DNA of 64,000 nucleotides from positions 434,001-498,000 of the forward strand of contig NZ_MINN01000074.1 in NCBI RefSeq assembly GCF_001877785.1, given 5' to 3'. A program made the translations under genes and the position numbers. Shown one piece after another: positions 27,803 through 37,649 of this stretch (the stretch's first letter is position 1; each line of letters opens with the position of its first letter). Origin of the DNA: Rossellomorea aquimaris (GTDB taxonomy: Bacteria > Bacillota > Bacilli > Bacillales > Bacillaceae_B). The notes under the pieces are model-generated. The model had not been told where the DNA came from. It was given only the letters and a program-made list of their open reading frames with translations, and did no database searches.

Positions 27803-29633
27803 AAGGAACCTCCTTCTCAATTCCTGCTTTTTCTTTCATATGACGAAGTAATTCTATGCTCATATCATATCTGACAAACGGTGTAATCAGATAGATTCCG
27901 TTAAATAAAGTAAGTGCTGTATCCAATAGTTCCTTTGCGATCTCCATACCGGCTGCCCGGGAATGAATGGGGTCTTTACCCGCTTCTTTCATTCTCGTCC
28001 TGGCTGCCTCGGGCACTTTTATACCGGGCACCTCATGGTGAAGGAACTCTGCATTCCTTGAACTCAAGAGAGGCATGATCCCGATGAAAATCGGAGTATT
28101 CAAATGCTTTGTAGCCTCATATAGTTGAAACATTTCTTCCACCCCGAATACCGGCTGCGAGATAAAGTAATCAGCACCTGCTGTTATTTTTTTCTCAAGA
28201 CGTTTCACGGAGGCATCCAGATGCCTGAAATTGGGATTGAAAGCCGCGCCGACTGAGAACTGTGTTTTTTGCCTTAGTGACTTTCCGGAAAAAGATATGC
28301 CTTCGTTATTCTGCTTGATCAATTCAATAAGCTCTAGACTGGATAAATCATAAACGGATGCCGCCCCGGGAAAATCCCCGATTTTTGCAGGATCTCCGGT
28401 AATCGCCAGGATATTATGGATCCCAAGTGTATGGAGACCCATCAAATGGGATTGAAGGCCGATCAAATTCCTGTCGCGGCAGGTGATATGAATCAATGGT
28501 GAAATATCATACCTCTCCTTAACCATTGTCCCGATGGCAGCATTGCTCACCCGGGGAGATGCCAGCGGATTATCAGCAAGTGTCAATGCATCGATTCCTT
28601 CTTCCTTTAGGGCACGGGCTCCCTGAAAGAATAAGTCTGTATCAAGATGCTTCGGCGGGTCCAGTTCAACAATGACCGTCTTCTTTTCTTTCACTTTTTG
28701 ATGAATGAGCTTTTCATTCATCGGCCTGGAAATTGGTTCTACTGATTTAGTCACCTTTACCTTCTTTTCCGTCACAGGGATCCTGCTTCTTAACTTCTTT
28801 GCAACCGCCCTTATATGCTCAGGTGTCGTCCCGCAGCATCCCCCTATGATTCTTGCACCTTGATTTCTAAGTTCGTTACTAATATCTCCGAAATAACCTG
28901 GTTCTGCAGAATAATAGAATCTGCCTTCTTCATAGTTCGGCAGACTTGCATTGGGATAGACTGAAAGAAAAGAACCTTTAGGGATCGGTACTTCCTCAAG
29001 GGAAGCTACCATATGGTAAGGCCCCATCCTGCAGTTGATCCCAACAACATCCGCCCCTGAAAGTTCCAGCTGATGCAGCGCTTCTTTTAGCTTCATGCCA
29101 TTTTGCAGAACTCCCGTTTCATGCAGGGAAACCTGGGCGATGACCGGCAGATCTGTCTCCCGTTTCGCAACTTTAAGGACTGTCATCAATTCTTCAAAAT
29201 CATAATAGGTTTCGAGGAGGATTCCATCAACACCTTCAAGCAGCAGGCAATATAGCTGTTCCCTGAAGCTTCTTTTGATTTCCTCCAGAGAGACATTTTG
29301 CTTTACCGCCCTGATTCCTCCAATGGTTCCAACCACATAGGCAGAACCATCTGCCGCTTTTTTAGCAAGTCTTACCGCAGCAGTGTTGATTTCTTTCACG
29401 GAATCCTCAAGGCCATACCGTGAGAGTTTTTCATAATTGGCTCCATACGTGTTTGTCTGGATGATATCCGCCCCTGCCTCTATATAATCCCTGTGGACTT
29501 TATATACTTCCTCAGGGTGTGAGAGATTCAGTTCCTCGAAACAACGATCAACTCCATATGAATATAAGAGTGTCCCCATTGCTCCATCAGCAATCAAGAT
29601 TCTTTCTTTTAGTGATTCTTTGAGCGGCTTCAC
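27783..29633 (-). CDS. yitJ: Bifunctional homocysteine S-methyltransferase / methylenetetrahydrofolate reductase
   Basis: A 616-residue fusion. Residues 1-290 are a homocysteine-methyltransferase domain with GINCRMGP and [10 protein letters not shown] providing the zinc cysteines. Residues 310-610 are a FAD-dependent 5,10-methylenetetrahydrofolate reductase (MetF) domain: [11 protein letters not shown] near the start and ITGDPAK in the middle. The reductase supplies methyl-THF to MetH encoded next. GTG start with AAGGAGG at six bases. Third gene of the operon; only 25 bases after metC. Confidence 0.93.
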   Translation of the reverse strand: MKPLKESLKERILIADGAMGTLLYSYGVDRCFEELNLSHPEEVYKVHRDYIEAGADIIQTNTYGANYEKLSRYGLEDSVKEINTAAVRLAKKAADGSAYVVGTIGGIRAVKQNVSLEEIKRSFREQLYCLLLEGVDGILLETYYDFEELMTVLKVAKRETDLPVIAQVSLHETGVLQNGMKLKEALHQLELSGADVVGINCRMGPYHMVASLEEVPIPKGSFLSVYPNASLPNYEEGRFYYSAEPGYFGDISNELRNQGARIIGGCCGTTPEHIRAVAKKLRSRIPVTEKKVKVTKSVEPISRPMNEKLIHQKVKEKKTVIVELDPPKHLDTDLFFQGARALKEEGIDALTLADNPLASPRVSNAAIGTMVKERYDISPLIHITCRDRNLIGLQSHLMGLHTLGIHNILAITGDPAKIGDFPGAASVYDLSSLELIELIKQNNEGISFSGKSLRQKTQFSVGAAFNPNFRHLDASVKRLEKKITAGADYFISQPVFGVEEMFQLYEATKHLNTPIFIGIMPLLSSRNAEFLHHEVPGIKVPEAARTRMKEAGKDPIHSRAAGMEIAKELLDTALTLFNGIYLITPFVRYDMSIELLRHMKEKAGIEKEVPYGRHII

Positions 29634-29658
29634 ACAATTCCTCCTTCATTACTGCAAA

Positions 29659-30843
29659 CTATAAATGGATGACTTTTTTCGGTGATGACAAGTTTATTGA
29701 ATTCAACCCACGGGACAAGTCACTGATTAATTCTTCTGCATTCTCCAGGCCGACAGACAGCCTCAGCAGCCCGTCTGTGATGCCCCGCCTTTCCCTTTCC
29801 TGTTTCGGCATCGATGCATGGGACATTTTTGCAGGATATGAGAGGATGGATTCCACAGCACCCAGGCTTACGGCAAATACGGGTATATTCACATGCCTCT
29901 TCAATTCCCTTACCTCTCTTTCACTTTTGAGGCGGAATGATAATACTGCTCCTGGTCCTTCTGCCTGCCTGACATGAGTTTTATAACCCTTGTGATAGCT
30001 AAGCCCTGGATAATACACTTCTTCCACTTCATTTCTTGCTTCAAGGAAACGGGCTATTTTATATGCACTTTCAGATGACTGCTTGAGCCTCACATGAAGT
30101 GTCTTCAAGCCCCTTAACAACAGCCAGCTGTCCTGCGGTCCCAAAACCGCACCGAAGGAATTCTGCAAGAATGCCAGTTTCTCAGCAACTTGATTGCATT
30201 TAGTCACAGCGAGGCCGGCAAGTACATCACTGTGTCCAGCCAGAAACTTGGTAGCACTGTGAAGGACGACATCCACCCCGAGTGACAAAGGTCTTTGAAG
30301 AAGGGGCGTCATAAATGTATTATCCAGGAATGTCATGCAGTCGTTGGCTTTAGCCAATTTCACAATCCCTTCAATATCGGTAATATTAAGCAGTGGATTC
30401 GAAGGCGTTTCAATATAAATCACTTTTGTATTCACCCTGATTGATTGTGCCACCTCATGAAGATCACCCATATCGACAAAAGAGTATTGAATACCGAAAC
30501 GGTTCAAAACCTCGGTGATCAAGCGATAGGTTCCACCGTACACTTCCTCCGAAATCAATACATGATCTCCCTGAGAAAGCATCATAAAAGTGGTTGAAAT
30601 AGCTGCCATGCCTGATGAAAAGGCAAATCCCCGGACACCGCCTTCAAGTTCAGCGATCGTATCCTCCAATGCCTCCCTGGTCGGATTACCAGATCTGCTG
30701 TAATCATAGGTTCCAAACTGATCAAAGTCATGTTGATGGAAAGTGGTCGCGTGGTAAAGAGGAATTGAAACAGCACCAGTCTGCCGATCATATCCGTGAG
30801 AGTGAATAAGGGAAGTTTGTTGAGAGTAAGTTTTTCTACTCAT
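29659..30843 (-). CDS. metC: Cystathionine beta-lyase
   Basis: PLP-dependent cleavage of cystathionine to homocysteine, pyruvate and ammonia. A 394-residue Cys/Met-metabolism enzyme: SRSGNPTREALE near residue 50, DNTFMTP near 178, and HSATKFLAGHSD near 201 with the PLP lysine. It is distinguished from the adjacent gamma-synthase mainly by synteny with B. subtilis metI-metC. It overlaps the end of metI by eight bases. AAAAGGAGAGG precedes the ATG. Confidence 0.9.
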   Translation of the reverse strand: MSRKTYSQQTSLIHSHGYDRQTGAVSIPLYHATTFHQHDFDQFGTYDYSRSGNPTREALEDTIAELEGGVRGFAFSSGMAAISTTFMMLSQGDHVLISEEVYGGTYRLITEVLNRFGIQYSFVDMGDLHEVAQSIRVNTKVIYIETPSNPLLNITDIEGIVKLAKANDCMTFLDNTFMTPLLQRPLSLGVDVVLHSATKFLAGHSDVLAGLAVTKCNQVAEKLAFLQNSFGAVLGPQDSWLLLRGLKTLHVRLKQSSESAYKIARFLEARNEVEEVYYPGLSYHKGYKTHVRQAEGPGAVLSFRLKSEREVRELKRHVNIPVFAVSLGAVESILSYPAKMSHASMPKQERERRGITDGLLRLSVGLENAEELISDLSRGLNSINLSSPKKVIHL

Positions 30844-31957
30844 GAGAAAGCACCTCTCCTTTTAGTTGATTGAAAACATTGTCCAAATCAGCAATGATAT
30901 CCCCGACATTTTCAATTCCAACAGAAAAACGTAAAAGACGATTGCAAATACCGATTTTAATCCTTTCTTTTACGGGAATATCAGCATGTGTCTGGGTGGC
31001 TGGATAAGTTATGAAGCTTTCAACGCCTCCGAGACTTTCCGCGAATGTAATGACTTTCAATTTTTCAAGGAAGGCACCGACCCACTCTTCTCTTGAAATC
31101 CTAAAGGACAACATTCCTCCTCTGCCCGGGTACAGGACATCCGTCACACACTCATGATTCGTCAGATATTCTGCGATGACGCGGGCATTTTTTTCATGCT
31201 GCGCCATCCTCAAACTCAACGTTTTCATACCGCGCAGCAGAAGCCAGCTGTCAAATGGTGAAAGGACTGCACCAATGGAATTCTGGACCGTATATATCTT
31301 TTCGCCGAGTTCTTCGTCTCCGACAATCACCGCACCCGCCAGCACATCGTTGTGGCCGCCTAAATATTTCGTGGCACTGTGTACAACAATATCTGCTCCC
31401 TCTGCGATTGGCTTTTGCAATATTGGTGTGTAGAAGGTGTTATCCACAATCAGCAGTAAGCCGTTATCCTTTGCAATGGAGGAAATGTTTGTAATACTGG
31501 TTTCATTCATCAGCGGATTGGTCGGCGTTTCAAGGAAGATTGCCCGCGTATTCCCATTTATCTTTTCAATTACCCGGCTTTCATCCGATGTATCGACGAA
31601 ATGGAATCGGATATTATACTGAGCTTGATACTGAAGGAAAAGCCGGTAGCTGCCGCCATACAGGTCTTCGGAAACTATCAGTTCGTCCCCCGATGAAAAA
31701 AGATTCAATACTGCCTGGATGGCTGCCATACCTGAACTGAAAGCGAAGGCTCTCCTGCCTTCCTCCAAAAGGGCCAACGTCTCTTCTAGAATGAACCTGG
31801 TCGGATTTCCTGTGCGCGAATAATCAAATCCTGTAGATTTACCGATCCCATGATGCTCATATGCAGTTGATAAGTGTATGGCCGGACTGACTGCCCCTGT
31901 CCTGCTGTCTGTACGATTACCGGATTGTACGAGGATTGTCTCAATATGCTTTTTCAT
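30836..31957 (-). CDS. metI: Cystathionine gamma-synthase / O-acetylhomoserine thiolyase
   Basis: Condenses an O-acyl-homoserine with cysteine (or sulfide) to begin methionine synthesis. 373 residues. YSRTGNPTRFILE near 46, DNTFYTP near 175 and HSATKYLGGHND near 196 with the PLP lysine define the Cys/Met PLP family. First gene of the riboswitch-controlled operon; RBS AAAAGGAGAGG. In B. subtilis MetI has both activities. Confidence 0.9.
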   Translation of the reverse strand: MKKHIETILVQSGNRTDSRTGAVSPAIHLSTAYEHHGIGKSTGFDYSRTGNPTRFILEETLALLEEGRRAFAFSSGMAAIQAVLNLFSSGDELIVSEDLYGGSYRLFLQYQAQYNIRFHFVDTSDESRVIEKINGNTRAIFLETPTNPLMNETSITNISSIAKDNGLLLIVDNTFYTPILQKPIAEGADIVVHSATKYLGGHNDVLAGAVIVGDEELGEKIYTVQNSIGAVLSPFDSWLLLRGMKTLSLRMAQHEKNARVIAEYLTNHECVTDVLYPGRGGMLSFRISREEWVGAFLEKLKVITFAESLGGVESFITYPATQTHADIPVKERIKIGICNRLLRFSVGIENVGDIIADLDNVFNQLKGEVLSHE

Positions 31958-32000
31958 TCTTTGCCTCTCCTTTTCTCAATTAAATGAAAAGGGGTATAAA

Positions 32001-32154
32001 ATAAAAAGCCCCCTTATGCAATATAAGAAGGCTTAATCATTCATTCTCCCTCTTATCGGCCAAGTTGAATCAACTTGCTGGAATTAGCACCATGCACAAT
32101 GCTGGTTGCTGAGGTGTCACAGGGCCAGTCCCTCTACCTCTCTTGATAAGAATC
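32001..32154 (-). promoter_or_regulatory. SAM-I (S-box) riboswitch
   Basis: Read on the minus strand: CTTATCAAGAGAGGTAGAGG, GGACTGGCCC, CTCAGCAACC, GGTGCTAATTCCAGCA and the closing GATAAGAG, the conserved order of the SAM-I aptamer. It is followed by the terminator stem AAGCC(T)...GGCTT plus a T-run at 32005-32034. SAM binding would end transcription ahead of metI-metC-yitJ-metH. Confidence 0.95.
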
Positions 32155-32353
32155 TATTTAGTTATTACCAAAACTTTATTAAAATAACTTCTTCATAACT
32201 TACAACATACTTTATTAAATGTCAATGAAAATTATGAATACTTCGTCTTTTTATTTAGCGAATTCAATGATGAATAAAAGACTACTGCTTAAATGTTTAA
32301 ACAGCCTTCATCAAGTCTATATGTATAGAAATATTGAATAGGATGTGATTTGC
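32155..32353. other. Divergent promoter region
   Basis: 200 bases of very AT-rich sequence between the riboswitch and the alcohol dehydrogenase gene. It should contain the riboswitch operon promoter (minus) and the adh promoter (plus). I see no further structure. Confidence 0.5.
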
Positions 32354-33487
32354 ATGAAAGGCGTAACTTTCCAGGGTAAAGAAAAAATGGTTGTAAAAGA
32401 GGTTGAGACTCCTGATATTCAAGAAAATACCGATATGATCGTAAGGATTACTGCAAGTGGAATTTGCGGTTCCGACCTACATCTTTATCACGGCGGAATC
32501 GAGCCTGAACAAGATTACGTAGTGGGGCACGAGCCGATGGGGATTGTAGAGGAAGTAGGTTCGAATGTTAAAAGTCTAAAGAAAGGCGATCGAGTCGTCA
32601 TCCCTTTCAATATTGGATGCGGCGAGTGCTTCTTCTGTAAAAATCAGATGGAAAGTCAATGTGACGATTCCAACCCTCATGGAGAGGCCGGCGGACTATT
32701 CGGTTTCACAGAAACGTTCGGGGGCTATCCAGGGGGGCAGGCTGAATACCTTCGGGTACCTTACGCGGATTTTACTTCGTTCAAAGTGCCCGAGTCCAGT
32801 ACTCTCGATGATGAAAGTGTTCTTTTCCTTTCAGATGTCATTCCTACAGCCTTTTGGAGCGTAGAGAACAGCGGTGTAAAAGAAGGCGACACCGTCATTG
32901 TACTCGGCAGCGGGCCAATCGGATTGATGGCCCAGAAATTCGCTAAATTGAAAGGAGCCGAGCGGGTAATCGCAGTCGATCAGGTCGATCACAGACTTCA
33001 GCACGCTAAGCGCACAAACAATGCTGAAATTTATAACTTCAAGGAGAACCCTGACATCGGTTCTCTCCTCCATGAATATACAAAGGGAGGCGCTGATGTG
33101 GTGATTGACTGTGTCGGAATGGATGGGACAGTCCCACCTGATGAAACATTCGGATCTGATTTCGATAATCAATTCGGTACCATCAGCCCGATAAAAACGG
33201 CTTCTCAATCGGTAAGGAAATTCGGTACAGTGCAATTGACAGGTGTTTATGCAACAGAAGCTAATCGTTTTCCAATAGGGGACTTCTTCAGCAGGAATGT
33301 ATCCATCAAGATGGGACAGGCCCCAGTCATACACCTTATGCCAAAACTGTACGATATGATCGAAAACAAAGAATTTGACCCGACCGATATTATTACGCAT
33401 CGTATTCCCCTTGAAGATGCTGCACGTGGATACGAGATCTTCGATAAGAAAGAGGATGGGAATATCAAGGTAATCTTAAAACCATAA
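32354..33487 (+). CDS. Zinc-dependent alcohol dehydrogenase family protein
   Basis: A 377-residue medium-chain dehydrogenase. Catalytic zinc ligands: Cys in GICGSD near residue 37 and the GHEPMG motif. Structural zinc cysteines: C-x2-C-x2-C-x7-C in CGECFFCKNQMESQC near 93. The Rossmann motif VLGSGPIGLMA is near 182. The length and central insertion are those of formaldehyde-dehydrogenase-like or threonine-type alcohol dehydrogenases. Start ATG 32354 (MKGVTFQG) is chosen over 32345 by family start and RBS. Substrate unproven. Confidence 0.85.
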   Translation: MKGVTFQGKEKMVVKEVETPDIQENTDMIVRITASGICGSDLHLYHGGIEPEQDYVVGHEPMGIVEEVGSNVKSLKKGDRVVIPFNIGCGECFFCKNQMESQCDDSNPHGEAGGLFGFTETFGGYPGGQAEYLRVPYADFTSFKVPESSTLDDESVLFLSDVIPTAFWSVENSGVKEGDTVIVLGSGPIGLMAQKFAKLKGAERVIAVDQVDHRLQHAKRTNNAEIYNFKENPDIGSLLHEYTKGGADVVIDCVGMDGTVPPDETFGSDFDNQFGTISPIKTASQSVRKFGTVQLTGVYATEANRFPIGDFFSRNVSIKMGQAPVIHLMPKLYDMIENKEFDPTDIITHRIPLEDAARGYEIFDKKEDGNIKVILKP

Positions 33488-33498
33488 ACATATATTAT

Positions 33499-33533
33499 AC
33501 AAGCTGCCATTCAACAAGATCGGCAGCTTGTAT
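33499..33533. terminator. Bidirectional terminator
   Basis: ACAAGCTGCC / GGCAGCTTGT stem, T-run after it; lies between the dehydrogenase and the convergent trpS. Confidence 0.8.
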
Positions 33534-33541
33534 TTTTATTA

Positions 33542-34543
33542 TCAAGAATGAAGAATCCCTATATTCCTTTTCACCTCCTGCAGAAATGGTCTGGTTTTCT
33601 TTCTTGCTTTTTCAGCACCGTCCAGTAAAATTTCATTAAGCTTTTCAGGAGAGTCCATTAATTCAAGATAGCTTTCACGCGGCTCTTCCAAAAACTCATT
33701 CATGACTTCAAAAAGCTCGTTCTTTGCCTCTCCCCATCCGATGCCTGACTGGAATCGTTTCTTCATCTCTTCTGTTTGTACTTCTGTCGCAAATTCTTTA
33801 TATAATGAAAAGATAATCGAATCATTTGGGTTTTTCGGCTCATCAGGCAGACTGGAATCCGTTTTGATTTTATTGATCAACTTTTTCAATTTTTTCGGTT
33901 CCTCGAATAAAGGGATGGTATTATTGTAGCTCTTACTCATTTTACGCCCATCCAATCCTGGCAGTACAGCCGTTTCTTTCTCAATAACATACTCAGGAAG
34001 AGTGAATGTTTCACCAAAACTATGATTGAAGCTTTCAGCAATATCCCTTGCAATCTCAACATGCTGTATTTGATCTTTTCCGACTGGTACAACTTCTGTC
34101 TGGAAAAGCAGGATATCCGCTGCCATCAAAATCGGATACGTAAACAAGCCCATGTTTACACCTGTATCGGTTTCCCTTCCTGTTCGGACATTTTCCTCTG
34201 CAAGCGCCTTATATGCATGTGCACGGTTCATTAATCCTTTTGGGGAAAAACAGGCTAATATCCAGCTCAATTCGAAAATCTCTGGAACGTCCGACTGTCT
34301 GTAGAAGATCGCTTTCTCCGGGTCAAGACCAAGAGCCAGCCATGTGGCGGCGATCCCGCGGCTGAGCTCATTCATCTCCTCTTTGTTGTGTATCTTTGTC
34401 AGCCCATGATAATCGGCTACAAAATATGCGGGGTGATATGTTTCTTCCCGAGCGAGTTCCAGCGCCGGTTTTATGGCACCGATATAGTTGCCCAGATGCA
34501 CCCTGCCCGTAGGCTTGATTCCTGTCAGCACTTGCTTTTTCAT
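33542..34543 (-). CDS. trpS: Tryptophan--tRNA ligase
   Basis: Charges tRNA-Trp. A 333-residue class I synthetase: GIKPTGRVHLGNY carries the HIGH-like motif (HLGN) near residue 15, and KMSKS near 198 is the second signature. MAADILLF near 130 is typical of TrpRS. ATG 34543 (MKKQVLTG) is chosen over the frame opening at 34564 because GGGAGG is correctly spaced. A tryptophan T-box leader precedes it. Confidence 0.95.
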   Translation of the reverse strand: MKKQVLTGIKPTGRVHLGNYIGAIKPALELAREETYHPAYFVADYHGLTKIHNKEEMNELSRGIAATWLALGLDPEKAIFYRQSDVPEIFELSWILACFSPKGLMNRAHAYKALAEENVRTGRETDTGVNMGLFTYPILMAADILLFQTEVVPVGKDQIQHVEIARDIAESFNHSFGETFTLPEYVIEKETAVLPGLDGRKMSKSYNNTIPLFEEPKKLKKLINKIKTDSSLPDEPKNPNDSIIFSLYKEFATEVQTEEMKKRFQSGIGWGEAKNELFEVMNEFLEEPRESYLELMDSPEKLNEILLDGAEKARKKTRPFLQEVKRNIGILHS

Positions 34544-34572
34544 TTCTGCAAACCTCCCTTTCATCTAAACAC

Positions 34573-34830
34573 AAAAAGGGCTCCCGTCCAAAAAGGACGG
34601 GAAACCCGTGGTGCCACCTTCATTCGTTCACATAAAGCAAACGCACTTTCCTGTACAGAGGATCCTTTCCCGATACATTGTCTCTTGTATCGGTGAGACT
34701 TTCCGCCAAGGCCTACTTTCCTATTCAGCCTGGATGCTCAGAAGCCCATTCGTCTGTCTTCCTACACTGATTCTCACCCGCCATCAGCTCTCTGAAGTGT
34801 TTCGACAGCTTACTTTTCTTCATCATCGCA
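34573..34830 (-). promoter_or_regulatory. Tryptophan T-box leader of trpS
   Basis: On the minus strand AAGGTGGCACCACGGG (34605-34620) is the T-box sequence, followed by a terminator with stem CCCGTCC / GGACGGG and a T-run. Upstream stems include a specifier-loop region with TGG at 34746-34748, the Trp codon. Uncharged tRNA-Trp should promote read-through into trpS. Confidence 0.9.
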
Positions 34831-34887
34831 TACGTTATATCATTTCCAATATTTTATAGCAACAAAAAATATTGGTCAATAATTTTT

Positions 34888-35514
34888 TTACATTTCCTTT
34901 GAAGAAAAAGGCAGAAACAATTTTACCCCTCTTCTGTTAAAGGGAAGCACTTTCATGTCCCCCGCCAAGTGACTTGCATAGCCCAGCATGCACGCTTCAA
35001 AAACGCCTTCGATCATAAGGGAATACTCGAGGTATCTTGCAATAAAACTAAAATAAAGGATTCCTATCAGCGAATGTGTATAACTTCTGTGTGATACCAG
35101 AGAGGCAATCAGTATGTATATCCCCAGTAAAAACAGCCAGATCTCATGGATATGCCAGCCCCCCAAGGTTACGGCGATACCCGTAATGGCCAGCATCCGT
35201 CTCTGAGTGATCAAGCTTGAAAGTAATAGGATACCAGCCCCGTAACCCATACCTATCCATTGATCCCTTCCTGCTTCTTCAAGGAAGCTGTATATCATCA
35301 TCAATAATCCTATGACCGCAGCTGCGGCCCGAATCATTTTAGGAGAAAATGTCACCTTATTACTGAGCTTGCCATCAATGTCCAGATCCGGCATCAGTCC
35401 TGAGATTCCGCCAATGGTGACCAGTACGGCTGCCGACTCTAAGTCTGCTCCTATTGAGTTGGCTGTAATGAATCCTGCTGCTGACCCCGCTGCCATATGT
35501 GCTGTTCCGTTCAC
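34888..35514 (-). CDS. YdjM-type membrane-bound metal-dependent hydrolase
   Basis: A 208-residue membrane protein. TAHMAAGSAAG at the start, GLMPDLDID near residue 38 (metal-binding Asp residues) and SHRSYTHSL near 141 are the DUF457/YdjM signature. SHLAGDMKVLPFNRRG near 185 completes the site. Several hydrophobic helices separate the motifs. Substrate unknown. GTG start with GGAGGAG. Monocistronic. Confidence 0.83.
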   Translation of the reverse strand: MNGTAHMAAGSAAGFITANSIGADLESAAVLVTIGGISGLMPDLDIDGKLSNKVTFSPKMIRAAAAVIGLLMMIYSFLEEAGRDQWIGMGYGAGILLLSSLITQRRMLAITGIAVTLGGWHIHEIWLFLLGIYILIASLVSHRSYTHSLIGILYFSFIARYLEYSLMIEGVFEACMLGYASHLAGDMKVLPFNRRGVKLFLPFSSKEM

Positions 35515-35594
35515 TAGTCTCCTCCTCGTTTAGATGAATTGCTGAAACTATTATGATAGTGGATTTAAGACGAAATGAACATGGGAAACCAGAA

Positions 35595-36230
35595 TTATTT
35601 TTCCAAAAGTTCAACCTTGATTCTATTTGTCACTTCCACAAAATATGAAAGAGGATGCGCAACAAAGTCTTTAATCGTTGCACTTCTATTTGTATATATT
35701 ATCTTTGAATTTTCATCTGTAATAAAACCTTCCAGACTGATTTCCTCTCTTTCCTGTTTAAAAAGCTGTTCAGCCTCTTCAAGTCCCGTCCGGAAGATAC
35801 CGGATAATTCATCTGTTTGCAGACTGAAGTTTTGAAACGAGACAGGCTTTGTATATAAATATATATTTGCTAACTCCCGATCTACCATTTCCGTACCATT
35901 CAACTCTTCTTTAATGATTCCTGCAGAAATGAGATCATTATACGGAATATCCAGCCCAAGTTCTTCCTGTATCTCCCTTACACCATCTTCTATCGTCTCC
36001 TGTGATAAAATATGTCCTGCAGCTGTAATATCCAAAAGCCCGGGATAGTCTTTCTTTCTTTCGCTTCTCAGCTGAAAATAGATATAAATTTTGCTTTCGG
36101 CGTCATCAAAATGTGCCAGCCAGCAGTGGAAAGTCTCATGCCAAAACCCTAGTGCATGCACTTCCGTACGCGTGCGCTCTCCCACTCTATTATACTCTTC
36201 ATCAAATATCGCCAGTTTCTCTTCGTTCAC
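35595..36230 (-). CDS. NUDIX hydrolase
   Basis: A 211-residue NUDIX enzyme. The Nudix box is AAGHILSQE...VREIQEELGL near residue 72. N-terminal FDEEYNRVGERTR and FHCWLAHFD resemble the IPP-isomerase-like/YfcD group. I place the start at GTG 36230, which has AAGGAGGGG upstream, rather than the frame opening at 36260. It follows the GNAT-pentapeptide gene by 29 bases, so the two probably form an operon. Substrate unknown. Confidence 0.82.
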   Translation of the reverse strand: MNEEKLAIFDEEYNRVGERTRTEVHALGFWHETFHCWLAHFDDAESKIYIYFQLRSERKKDYPGLLDITAAGHILSQETIEDGVREIQEELGLDIPYNDLISAGIIKEELNGTEMVDRELANIYLYTKPVSFQNFSLQTDELSGIFRTGLEEAEQLFKQEREEISLEGFITDENSKIIYTNRSATIKDFVAHPLSYFVEVTNRIKVELLEK

Positions 36231-36259
36231 CGCAGCCCCTCCTTGTTTACTATTGTGCA

Positions 36260-37186
36260 CTATGTATTGCTCACCCGCTTATAAGCATCCAGCAGATCTT
36301 TCACTGGAATATCGTTAATCTTCATCCCTGACAGATCACTGTCACTTATCTCAATTCCCTTTAAATCGCAGTTTATGAACTTGCTTCCTTGAAGGTTGCA
36401 TCCCTCAAAGCTTACGGGTTCTCCCTCTTCTCCCAAATCCGTGTTCGTAAAAGTTACACCGCTAAGTGAAAGATGTGCAAATTCACTTTTTGAAAGATTC
36501 AAATCAGCAATAAGTGAATGAGTAAGATTAATATTTTGAAATTTTACTTCACTCATATTACAGTTACTCACGTGAATGCCTTTTAAATTACTGTTGCTGA
36601 CCGAGCTTTCTTCCATATTCACCCCATAATACTCTGAATGGCTTAAACTGCAATGTTCATAAATTCTGTGAGATAAATCTTCATTTTTTAGAAGTTTCTG
36701 GTCGTCGAGTTTCACCTCGATCAGTTTCTCATAGGAATACTCTTCCAGGGATTCAAACGTTTTACTATATCCCATCTTCTCATAAAAATAATGATTACTT
36801 ATTTGCTTTGCAGAGGTCTCGAGATGCCATATTCTTACGTTTGGGTATCTTTCTTCGATCAATTTTATCGCCTTTGACCCGATGCCCTTCCCCTGATGGT
36901 CCGGGTGAATGAAGATACGGTCGATTCGGCCATATGATTTGCCTGAAATGGTGACAAAGATTCCACCTGAAGGTTTTCCACCGGCTGAAATGATGAAAGC
37001 TTCCAATTCGCTGATCATATACTCATTCTTTTTAACAGAGTCATACCCGGGCGGCTGTATATTATAATCCAATGAGTTTTTCTCATTTTCCAGCCATCTC
37101 GAAGCTTCACGATCAAATGTTTTTTTCATGATGCCGGTCAATAATTCAGCATCAGCCAAAGATGCCTTTTCTATCGAAATATCCAC
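36260..37186 (-). CDS. GNAT acetyltransferase fused to pentapeptide repeats
   Basis: A 308-residue fusion. Residues 1-160 are a GNAT domain with the acetyl-CoA loop HPDHQGKGIGSKA near 98 and FYEKMGYSK near 132. Residues 170-300 are about a dozen A(D/N)LxX-type pentapeptide repeats (for example SNLKG, SGVTF, CNLQG, SDLSG), which fold as a right-handed beta helix. GTG start with AAAGGAGAG. The acceptor is unknown; the repeat half may bind a protein or a nucleic-acid-mimic partner. The downstream NUDIX gene is its neighbour. Confidence 0.78.
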   Translation of the reverse strand: MDISIEKASLADAELLTGIMKKTFDREASRWLENEKNSLDYNIQPPGYDSVKKNEYMISELEAFIISAGGKPSGGIFVTISGKSYGRIDRIFIHPDHQGKGIGSKAIKLIEERYPNVRIWHLETSAKQISNHYFYEKMGYSKTFESLEEYSYEKLIEVKLDDQKLLKNEDLSHRIYEHCSLSHSEYYGVNMEESSVSNSNLKGIHVSNCNMSEVKFQNINLTHSLIADLNLSKSEFAHLSLSGVTFTNTDLGEEGEPVSFEGCNLQGSKFINCDLKGIEISDSDLSGMKINDIPVKDLLDAYKRVSNT

Positions 37187-37261
37187 ACATACTCTCTCCT
37201 TTAATATGAAGTCTTTTCCATATTAACATGTTTTTTCAAAGTCTTTACTCAAAGAGTGAGA

Positions 37262-37628
37262 TCGGGACAAATAATACCAGAATAGGTTCTTTATACGGCT
37301 AATGATTTCCGTGCAAGACTTCGCTTTCCGCGGGCAGCCCGTGAGCTTCCTCTCATTCTCGCGGCAGATCCTGTCCAGCTCCGGCGGCTAGCCCCTCGAG
37401 GTCATAAGATAAATGGACCAAAAAGGCAAAATACGCCTTTCCGGCCCATTCATCTTATGCTTGTAAGGGCTGAGCAAGCCGCCTCCGCTTTTCTATTGTC
37501 CAGCTGCAATCAACCACTGGAAAGGTCTAAAAATTAATATACACAGAACAAATTAAATACCCGAACTAATTTGCCCCATCAAATGCAAATCAGTTCGGGT
37601 TTTACATAGACAGAAACACCTTTGTCCC
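37262..37628. repeat. Composite intergenic repeat: element A carrying element B
   Basis: About 370 bases with no convincing gene. The left part (37282-37350) is nearly identical to 56905-56973: TTCCGTGCAAGACTTCGCTT then CCGCGGGC-GCCCGTGAGC. The centre (37372-37500) is element B, itself a long hairpin with CATAAG / CTTATG arms. The right end resumes with an AATCAACC...AAAGG segment. GGGACAAA at the left and TTTGTCCC at the right give inverted ends. Looks like a MITE-type element without a transposase. Confidence 0.7.
37559..37604 (-). terminator. Terminator with the recurring CCCGAACTAATTTGC stem
   Basis: ACCCGAACTAATTTGC / GCAAATCAGTTCGGGT hairpin plus T-run downstream of the VanZ gene (minus) and at the right edge of the composite repeat. 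Confidence 0.75.
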
Positions 37629-37649
37629 AGCATCTTTTTCAGTAAAGCT

